A stretch of DNA of 6,547 nt from Pseudomonadota bacterium (lineage in GTDB: Bacteria > Pseudomonadota > Alphaproteobacteria > Rhizobiales > Xanthobacteraceae). The position numbers and the translations under genes were made by a program. Shown here piece by piece: positions 1 through 4,594 of this stretch; within the stretch, counting starts at the first letter, position 1, and every line of letters starts with the position of its first letter. The stretch lies in assembly GCA_963205465.1 (NCBI GenBank), contig CAUJKG010000228.1, positions 1-6,547 on the forward strand, given 5' to 3'. The notes under the pieces are model-generated. The model made no database searches and was not told the DNA's origin. It saw only the letters and a list, made by a program, of their open reading frames with translations.

Positions 1-1740
1 AATGCGGAGATCCTTGATCTCTTCGACCGCGCCGGTGAAGCCATGCCAGAACTCGCGCATGACTTTCTTCCAGTCGAGCTCGTGGTTCGCGATCTCATCC
101 AGCTTGCCTTCGAGATCGGCGGTGAAATCATATTCTACGTAACGCGGAAAATAGGACTCGAGGAACGCGACGACGATGCGGCCCTTGTCCTCGGGAATGA
201 TGCGCTTCTTGTCGAGGCGGGTGTAACCGCGGTCGCGTAGCACCTGAAGAATGGACGCATAGGTGGAAGGGCGGCCGATGCCGAGTTCTTCCATGCGCTT
301 GACGAGGGAAGCTTCCGAGAAGCGCGGCGGCGGCTCGGTGAAGTGCTGATCGATCTTGAGCTGGTCTTTCTTGAGCGCTTCGCCTTCGCTCATCGCGGGC
401 AGGCGGCGGGCGTCTTCGTCTTCGCCGTCGTCGTCCTTGCCTTCGTTGTAGAGCGTGAGGAAGCCGTCGAACTTCACGACCGTGCCGGTGGCGCGGAGGT
501 TGACGAGCTTGTAGGGGCCGCTTGCGACATGCGCATCGATCTCGGCGGTGGTGCGCTCGAGTTCGGCGGATTCCATCTGGCAGGCGAGCGTCCGGACCCA
601 GATCAGTTCGTAGAGCCGCGCCTGGTCGGCATCGAGCTTGCGCGCCATCTCCTTCGGGTGACGGCGCAGGTCGGTCGGGCGGATCGCCTCGTGCGCTTCC
701 TGCGCGTTCTTCGCTTTGTTCTTGTAGATGCGCGGGCTGTCCGGAAGATAGTTCCGGCCGTAATCCTTCGCGATCACGTCGCGCGCCTGCGTGATCGCTT
801 CCGGCGCAAGGTCGATGCCGTCGGTACGCATATAGGTGATGAGACCCGTGGTCTCGCCGTCCAGTTCGATGCCTTCATAGAGGCGCTGGGCGAGGCGCAT
901 GGTGTGCGAGGGCGCGAAGCCAAGCTTGCGGCTGGCTTCCTGCTGCAAGGTCGAGGTCGTGAACGGCGGGTAGGGGTTGCGCTTGGCGGGCTTGGCTTCG
1001 ATCGAAGCGACTTTGTAATGCGCGGCGTTCAGCGCCTTCTCGAAATCGCGCGCTTCGTTTTCGCTGCCGACATCGAGCCGTTGAATTTTCTTTCCGTCTG
1101 CGCCGGTGAGGCGCGCTTCAAATACGTCGCCGCGCGGGGTCGCGAGCATGGCCGCAACCGACCAGTATTCCTGCGGCTTGAAGGCTTCGATCTCGCGCTC
1201 GCGGTCGCAGACCAGCCGGAGCGCGACCGACTGCACGCGGCCGGCGGAACGGGCGCCCGGCAGCTTGCGCCAAAGCACGGGAGAGAGGGTGAAGCCCACG
1301 AGGTAATCGAGTGCGCGGCGCGCCAGATAGGCATCGACCAGCGAATGGTCGATCTCGCGCGGATGCTGCATGGCCTCCTGCACGGCGGCCTTGGTGATCG
1401 CGTTAAAGACGACGCGGTCGATCTTCTGGTCTTTCAGCGCGCGCTTTTCTTTGAGCACTTCCAGGACGTGCCAGGAAATGGCTTCGCCTTCGCGGTCGGG
1501 GTCGGTTGCAAGAATAAGGCGGTCGGCGCCTTTCACGGCGGCCGCGATCTCAGCGAGGCGCTTCTGCGCCTTGCCGTCGATCTGCCAGATCATATGGAAA
1601 TCGTCGTCCGGCGCGACCGAGCCATCCTTGGGCGGCAAGTCCCGCACATGGCCATAGGACGCCAGGACCTCGTAATCGGGTCCCAGGTACTTATTGATCG
1701 TCTTGGCCTTGGCAGGCGACTCGACAATGACGACGTTCAT
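1..1740 (-). CDS. topA: DNA topoisomerase I (type IA), C-terminus cut by window edge
   Basis: Type IA topoisomerase that relaxes negatively supercoiled DNA by cutting and passing one strand. The reverse strand is open from the ATG at 1740 to the left edge: 580 codons with no stop, so the remaining zinc-finger/basic C-terminal part (probably about 300 residues, from family length) lies outside. The N-terminus MNVVIVESPAKAKTI is the standard Toprim start, with Glu7 and the metal-binding ATDPDREGEA motif (Asp80, Asp82, Glu84). The catalytic tyrosine is Tyr303 in GLITYMRTDG, and HEAIRPT begins at His350. An acidic stretch (KDDDGEDED, about 435-443) sits in a variable part. The start is fixed by homology; the ribosome site is weak (GGA about 8 bases upstream). 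It has its own upstream region shared with a divergent small gene, so it is probably not purely an extension of the dprA transcript. The long plus-strand ORF opposite it is a codon-bias shadow. Confidence 0.97.
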   Translation of the reverse strand, partial: MNVVIVESPAKAKTINKYLGPDYEVLASYGHVRDLPPKDGSVAPDDDFHMIWQIDGKAQKRLAEIAAAVKGADRLILATDPDREGEAISWHVLEVLKEKRALKDQKIDRVVFNAITKAAVQEAMQHPREIDHSLVDAYLARRALDYLVGFTLSPVLWRKLPGARSAGRVQSVALRLVCDREREIEAFKPQEYWSVAAMLATPRGDVFEARLTGADGKKIQRLDVGSENEARDFEKALNAAHYKVASIEAKPAKRNPYPPFTTSTLQQEASRKLGFAPSHTMRLAQRLYEGIELDGETTGLITYMRTDGIDLAPEAITQARDVIAKDYGRNYLPDSPRIYKNKAKNAQEAHEAIRPTDLRRHPKEMARKLDADQARLYELIWVRTLACQMESAELERTTAEIDAHVASGPYKLVNLRATGTVVKFDGFLTLYNEGKDDDGEDEDARRLPAMSEGEALKKDQLKIDQHFTEPPPRFSEASLVKRMEELGIGRPSTYASILQVLRDRGYTRLDKKRIIPEDKGRIVVAFLESYFPRYVEYDFTADLEGKLDEIANHELDWKKVMREFWHGFTGAVEEIKDLRI

Positions 1741-1806
1741 TCAGCGTCCGGAGGTTATTGCGAACGGAAAGGGTTGATCCGCGGCCTCGCGCGGCGGCGG
1801 GAACAT
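1741..1806 (-). other. Possible 21-codon leader ORF abutting topA
   Basis: In the topA leader, an ATG at 1806 opens a short reading frame of 21 codons. It begins MFPPPRE, is proline- and phenylalanine-rich, and ends in a TGA at 1743-1741 directly followed by the topA ATG with no base between. It is in frame with topA, so TGA readthrough or reinitiation would be geometrically possible. No Shine-Dalgarno sequence is visible before its ATG, so translation is doubtful. It may simply be an open stretch in a GC-rich leader. Confidence 0.2.
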
Positions 1807-1849
1807 GGTGAGATCGGGCGGCTTAGTCAAATCGCTCGCTGAAAGCGGA

Positions 1850-1878
1850 ACGAGTAAGGCAACCTGAGGGTTACTCGT
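1850..1878. promoter_or_regulatory. 8-bp inverted repeat upstream of topA
   Basis: ACGAGTAA at 1850-1857 is perfectly repeated in inverse at 1871-1878 (TTACTCGT), with a 13-base centre. It lies about 110 bases upstream of the topA ATG and about 70 bases upstream of the plus-strand small gene. No T-tract follows on either strand, so it is not an intrinsic terminator. It could be an operator or a hairpin in the topA leader. Confidence 0.4.
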
Positions 1879-1914
1879 AAAGATAGAATATTGATAAACT
1901 ACAACCTACAGGTT
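1861..1914. promoter_or_regulatory. Divergent promoter region with paired AACCTnnnGGTT dyads
   Basis: This AT-rich patch stands out from its GC-rich surroundings and lies between the divergent topA and small-ORF starts, where promoters for both are expected. Two 12-base dyads of the form AACCTnnnGGTT occur at 1861-1872 (AACCTGAGGGTT) and 1903-1914 (AACCTACAGGTT). Their starts are 42 bases apart, about four helical turns. A plausible but weak plus-strand promoter is TTACTC (1871) with GATAAA (1893), 16 bases apart. No clear minus-strand -35/-10 pair could be chosen. The regulator, if any, is unknown. Confidence 0.4.
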
Positions 1915-1946
1915 AAGGTTGATTCTGGTCTTTGCAGGCGGACCAA

Positions 1947-2147
1947 ATGACCGATGAAGGTAGAGAAAGCTCCAAAACACGACCGGATGAGGTTGCGGCC
2001 TATATCGCTGTACTGACCGCGGAGATGGTACGGCTGGCTCGTTCGCACAAGCTGTCAGAACTCGCCTATCTGCTCGACCTCGCCCGCATGGAGGCCATGC
2101 AGCAGCGCTCATCCTCCTCCGAACAGGGCAGGCAGCGAATCGGCTGA
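1947..2147 (+). CDS. Small conserved-looking hypothetical protein (66 aa)
   Basis: A 66-residue protein without a function I can name. The ATG at 1947 is preferred over an in-frame TTG at 1932 because AGGCGGA (1936-1942) lies just upstream as a ribosome site, though the 4-base spacing is tight. The first 15 residues are polar (MTDEGRESSKTRPDE). Residues about 15-50 look like two amphipathic helices (AAYIAVLTAEMVRLARSHK, then LAYLLDLARMEA), and the tail is Ser/Gln/Arg-rich. There is no signal peptide or membrane segment, so it is probably cytosolic. I recall similarly sized proteins with an 'R..GLD.L.Y.LDMARMEA'-like core in other Hyphomicrobiales, which supports a real gene, but this is memory and not a search. 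It is divergent from topA and ends 13 bases from the dprA stop, tail to tail. It is the only plus-strand gene in the window. Confidence 0.7.
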   Translation: MTDEGRESSKTRPDEVAAYIAVLTAEMVRLARSHKLSELAYLLDLARMEAMQQRSSSSEQGRQRIG

Positions 2148-2160
2148 GCGTTGCAGATCG

Positions 2161-3276
2161 TCAGGTGAGGGAGACCAGACCGCCGCCATGGCGCTCGAGC
2201 CGGCCGGCCAGTTCGAGTTCCAGGAGGGCAATCTGAACGTCGCCGGGTCTGGCACCGGTGCCGCGGACCAGTTCGTCGAGCAGGACCGGCGCACCCCCGA
2301 GCAGCGCGGCAATTCGCTCGCGCAACTCGTCGGACTCGGTAGCCGACAGTGCGGCGAGCGGCATTTCCTCTTCGCGCATCGTCGGCGGCGATGACAACCC
2401 CAGCATGGGCGTCAGGTTCTCGATGACGTCGGCCGCGGAGGTGACGAGCGTTGCCCCTTCTTTGATGAGGCGATTGGTGCCACCGGCGCGTGGATCCGCG
2501 GGCGAGCCGGGAACGGCAAAAACCTCGCGGCCCTGTTCCGCTGCAAGACGCGCAGTAATCAGTGAGCCGGAACGCTCCGCGGCTTCGATGACAACGACCC
2601 CTGCCGCCAGTCCGGAGATCAGACGGTTGCGCCGCGGAAAGTCGCGTGCCCGCGGCTCCCAGCGATGCGGCATCTCGCTGACTGCAGCGCCATGCGCAAG
2701 CAGCGCTTCGAGCAAATCTTCATTGTCCGCCGGGTAGGGCCTGGCATGTCCGCCCGCCAGCACGGCAACGGTGCCGCTTTCGAGCGAAGCCCGGTGTGCT
2801 GCGGAATCAATCCCGCGCGCAAGGCCGGAGATGACGATGAAGCCGGCTTCGCCAAACTCGCGTGCAAGCTGGGCTGCGAAACGCGTGCCGGCGATGGAAG
2901 CATTTCTTGCGCCCACCAAAGCGATCGCCGGGCGCGAGAAGATTTCGTCATGACCGCGCATGGCGAGGAGTGGAGGCGGGTCGTCGATTTCGCGAAGCAG
3001 TTTCGGATACTCCGCTTCGCCGAGCGCTACGTAGCGCACGCCCATGCGGGAGGCGTCTTCGATTTCGCGCAGGGCATCTTCGCGGCTCGGGATGTTCAGG
3101 ATGGATCGTCCGCCCCGGCGGGCGAGTTCTGGCAACAAGCGAACCGCGGGACCTGCGCCGCCAAACTGATTGATCAGGGTACGAAAAGTGCGAGGGCCGA
3201 CATTGTCGGCGCGGATCAGGCGAAGCCAATCGATCCGCTGGTCATCGGTGAGACGGAATGCGTCAACGCTGGCCAT
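2161..3276 (-). CDS. dprA: DNA-processing protein DprA (Smf family)
   Basis: DprA binds single-stranded DNA entering during transformation and loads RecA. It is also widely kept in bacteria not known to be competent. The protein has 371 residues from the ATG at 3276; a longer version from a TTG at 3324 adds 16 residues that do not look like the family start. Residues about 10-75 form the helical SAM/HhH-like N-terminal part (ADNVGPRTFRTLINQFG). The Rossmann-like core follows: IALVGARNAS (118-127), GLARGIDSAAH (151-161), FPRRNRLISGLA (213-224), SGSLITARLA (236-245), GREVFAVPGS (249-258), GGTNRLIKEGA (265-275). The last about 55 residues fit the C-terminal winged-helix domain seen in many DprA proteins (LLDELVRGTGARPGDVQIALLELE). 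Length and motifs are intact. Order plsY-dprA-topA on one strand is the usual neighbourhood in this group. A hairpin-rich 182-bp gap separates it from plsY. Confidence 0.95.
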   Translation of the reverse strand: MASVDAFRLTDDQRIDWLRLIRADNVGPRTFRTLINQFGGAGPAVRLLPELARRGGRSILNIPSREDALREIEDASRMGVRYVALGEAEYPKLLREIDDPPPLLAMRGHDEIFSRPAIALVGARNASIAGTRFAAQLAREFGEAGFIVISGLARGIDSAAHRASLESGTVAVLAGGHARPYPADNEDLLEALLAHGAAVSEMPHRWEPRARDFPRRNRLISGLAAGVVVIEAAERSGSLITARLAAEQGREVFAVPGSPADPRAGGTNRLIKEGATLVTSAADVIENLTPMLGLSSPPTMREEEMPLAALSATESDELRERIAALLGGAPVLLDELVRGTGARPGDVQIALLELELAGRLERHGGGLVSLT

Positions 3277-3314
3277 GGCGACCACGATCCGCGATTTCAG
3301 GAAGCAACACAAAT

Positions 3315-3420
3315 GCTTTTGCAATGCAGCGAAAGCTGGTCTGTAAGCAGCGCTGTTCGCTGCTTATGCCGTGCAGTTCATCGCACTCGCGTTTCGCTAT
3401 CTGATGAACTGCATTTTTAT
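3315..3420 (+). ncRNA. Candidate structured RNA or terminator: three hairpins plus T-tract
   Basis: Three consecutive inverted repeats lie in the plsY-dprA gap. The first is GCTTTTGC/GCGAAAGC (3315-3322/3329-3336, one mismatch). The second is TAAGCAGCG/CGCTGCTTA (3344-3352/3358-3366, perfect, 5-base loop). The third is TGCAGTTCATC/GATGAACTGCA (3372-3382/3403-3413, perfect 11 bp, 20-base loop). On the plus strand the third stem runs straight into TTTTTAT (3414-3420), the form of an intrinsic terminator, so the whole could be a roughly 105-nt small RNA. On the minus strand there is no T-tract, so the hairpins would then be leader or intergenic structure between plsY and dprA. No plus-strand promoter was recognised. 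The structures are real; the ncRNA reading is speculative. Confidence 0.3.
3372..3420 (+). terminator. Plus-strand intrinsic terminator-like hairpin
   Basis: A perfect 11-bp inverted repeat (TGCAGTTCATC at 3372-3382, GATGAACTGCA at 3403-3413) is followed by TTTTTAT. The stem is only moderately GC-rich and the loop is 20 bases, so efficiency is uncertain. No plus-strand gene lies just upstream. It could stop antisense transcription from entering plsY. Confidence 0.35.
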
Positions 3421-3458
3421 TCCGGAGCGTGGTCCGGAGCGGCGGAAAGACAAGTAAA

Positions 3459-4082
3459 TCAGTTCTTCTTTTTTGAACCGATTTTCGACTCGCGGCCTGC
3501 AAGCAGCCGCGAGATATTTTCGCTGTGCTTCCACCAGACCAGCACGGCGAGTGCAAGGAACAGTGTCGCGACCGGCGGATAGCCGAGGAAATAAAGGATG
3601 ACGGGGCTTGCCGCGGTGGCGATCAATGCCGCGAGCGAGGAGTAGCGCGAGGCGAAGGCAACGGCGAGCCATACCAGCGCGGCACCGATCGCCGCTTTCC
3701 AGGCAATGCCGAGCAGCACGCCGAGAAATGTCGCAACGCCTTTTCCGCCTTTGAAGCGCAGCCACACCGGATACATATGTCCGACGATGGCGCCAATGCC
3801 TGCGATCACCGGGCCGGTGCCGGTCGTCAGCGGCCAGTCCTGGCTAACGAAGCGCGAAGCCAAGAGCACGGCGAGCGTGCCTTTGAGCACGTCGCAAAGG
3901 AGCGTCGCCGCGGCGAGCGCTTTGTTGCCTGTGCGCAGCACGTTGGTCGCGCCGATATTACCCGAGCCGATGCTGCGCACGTCGCCCAAGCCCGCATACT
4001 TCGTCAAAAGCAGGCCGAAGGGGATCGAGCCCAGCACATAGCCGAGCAGGAAGTCGATGATGAGGACCGTGGTCTGGGACAT
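3459..4082 (-). CDS. plsY: Glycerol-3-phosphate acyltransferase PlsY
   Basis: Integral inner-membrane enzyme that transfers an acyl group from acyl-phosphate to sn-glycerol-3-phosphate, making lysophosphatidic acid, the first step of phospholipid synthesis. The 207-residue length is normal. Hydrophobic segments are visible at about residues 5-28, 56-76, 86-105, 119-146 and 149-182, fitting a multi-pass protein. The family motifs are present: GSIPFGLLLTK (18-28) with SGNIGATNVLRTGNK (40-54), GHMYPVWLRFKGGKGVAT (101-118), and HSENISRLLAGRES (186-199). The C-terminus is a lysine-rich tail ending KKKN. The ATG is preceded by AGAAGG with 8 bases spacing, so the start is firm. It normally follows pyrC directly in related genomes; here a DUF559 unit lies between, ending at the plsY ribosome site. 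Confidence 0.97.
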   Translation of the reverse strand: MSQTTVLIIDFLLGYVLGSIPFGLLLTKYAGLGDVRSIGSGNIGATNVLRTGNKALAAATLLCDVLKGTLAVLLASRFVSQDWPLTTGTGPVIAGIGAIVGHMYPVWLRFKGGKGVATFLGVLLGIAWKAAIGAALVWLAVAFASRYSSLAALIATAASPVILYFLGYPPVATLFLALAVLVWWKHSENISRLLAGRESKIGSKKKN

Positions 4083-4090
4083 GCAGGCTG

Positions 4091-4096
4091 CCTTCT
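4091..4096 (-). promoter_or_regulatory. plsY ribosome binding site at repeat edge
   Basis: AGAAGG on the minus strand, 8 bases before the plsY ATG. Its first two bases lie inside the TAG stop codon of the upstream DUF559 gene. The palindromic repeat begins immediately next to it, so the inserted unit stops exactly short of damaging plsY translation initiation. Confidence 0.7.
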
Positions 4097-4478
4097 AACC
4101 CTCTCCCGTTGTGAGAGAGGGTGCCGAGCCGCGATAGCGGCGAGGCGGGTGAGGGGTCAAGTCCTGCAATCGTCCCAATAGATCGGTCTCTACGCCATCA
4201 GCGCTTAGCAAGACATCGGTGTTCCAGTATCGAGCCACCATGAATCCCTTGCTTGCAAGAAGGCTGTCTCGAACGGCATCGCTTGTTGAGTTAGCGTGCT
4301 GTCCACCGTCAATCTCGACGATAAGCTTTCTTTCAAAACAAACGAAATCGAGAACGTAGGAGAGAAAGGGTACTTGGCGACGAAACTTGAAATTCTGCAA
4401 TCTGCGCCCTCGCAAGATCATCCACATCGCCATTTTTTGCGTCAGTGGAATGGACCCGCATGCGACGTGCAATTGCAC
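4095..4478 (-). pseudogene. DUF559 (Vsr-like) endonuclease-domain gene, apparently frameshifted
   Basis: DUF559 proteins resemble very-short-patch-repair endonucleases (PD-(D/E)xK fold); no cellular role is firmly known. The open frame gives 127 residues from a GTG at 4478. The core is well kept: FRRQVPF (32-38), DFVCFERKLIVEIDGGQH (44-61), RDSLLASKGF (70-79), RYWNTDVL (83-90). The first 15 residues do not fit the family. The expected N-terminus, RTRAIARRMRVHSTDAK, is readable in another frame just upstream. Removing one A from the six-A run (T-run at 4433-4438 on the plus strand) joins the frames into STDAKMAMWMILRGRRL with family spacing. A TAG precedes that upstream piece; an ATG at 4461 is its only obvious start. 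The usual Glu of the TDAE motif is Lys here. GC is about 49% over 4201-4440. A translated truncated protein, programmed slippage or a sequencing error are alternatives to decay. Confidence 0.7.
4096..4160. repeat. Palindromic intergenic repeat, left copy
   Basis: Two hairpins in tandem. The first has perfect 8-bp arms ACCCTCTC (4098-4105) and GAGAGGGT (4115-4122) with a 9-base loop. The second, GCCGAGCCGC/GCGGCGAGGC around a GATA loop (4123-4146), has two mismatches. It ends with GTGAGGGGT (4149-4157, minus-strand ACCCCTCAC). The right copy at 4520-4580 is the inverse of this one: they share ACCCCTCAC and ACCCTCTCTCACAA in the same order, with 26 and 20 bases between. I recognise this CCCTCTCC...GGAGAGGG...GGGTGAGGGGT form as a dispersed repeat in Hyphomicrobiales and other proteobacteria (from memory). 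Here it encodes the last 21 codons of the DUF559 reading frame. Confidence 0.8.
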
Positions 4479-4519
4479 GCGTTCTTTTCGACTATGGCTT
4501 ACGTGCGGCTTGCAGCGTC

Positions 4520-4580
4520 AACCCCTCACTCGGCGCGCTTTTCGTGCTTACCCTCTCTCACAAGAGGAGAGGGTAAGCAC
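4520..4580. repeat. Palindromic intergenic repeat, right copy
   Basis: Inverse-oriented partner of the 4096-4160 repeat. It starts ACCCCTCAC (4521-4529) and contains a perfect 14-bp inverted repeat, GTGCTTACCCTCTC (4544-4557) and GAGAGGGTAAGCAC (4567-4580), around a 9-base loop. The inner part ACCCTCTCTCACAA (4550-4563) matches the left copy exactly in the inverted sense. The hairpin ends 14 bases after the pyrC stop codon in transcript order. No T-tract follows on the minus strand, so it is not a typical intrinsic terminator. It may affect mRNA stability or readthrough toward plsY. Confidence 0.8.
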
Positions 4581-4594
4581 ACAAGGTTGCAAGT

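Noticed and set aside
343..1842. 499-codon plus-strand open frame
   Set aside because: It lies exactly opposite topA, whose motifs are unmistakable. The translation is low in structure and rich in Arg/Val/Leu/Gly, as expected for the complement of GC-rich codons.
1906..2112. 68-codon minus-strand open frame
   Set aside because: Overlaps the small plus-strand gene in antisense; proline/arginine-rich and without family-like features, whereas the plus frame has a sensible start and helical pattern.
3276..3324. Longer dprA start at the TTG at 3324
   Set aside because: The extra 16 residues (beginning MQKHLCCF) are Cys-rich and unlike the DprA N-terminus, and they would overlap the hairpin region. 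The ATG at 3276 gives the normal family length.
2665..3582. 305-codon plus-strand open frame
   Set aside because: Antisense to dprA and running through the hairpin gap into the end of plsY. No recognisable domain; a shadow of biased codons.
4466..4479. 14-bp perfect palindrome CGTGCAATTGCACG
   Set aside because: It falls inside the coding region for the conserved DUF559 N-terminal helix (RAIARR), so coding constraint and chance explain it adequately.
4544..4580. Hairpin after pyrC as a rho-independent terminator
   Set aside because: On the coding strand the stem is followed by GAAAAGC, not a T-tract, so I record it as part of a repeat rather than a terminator.
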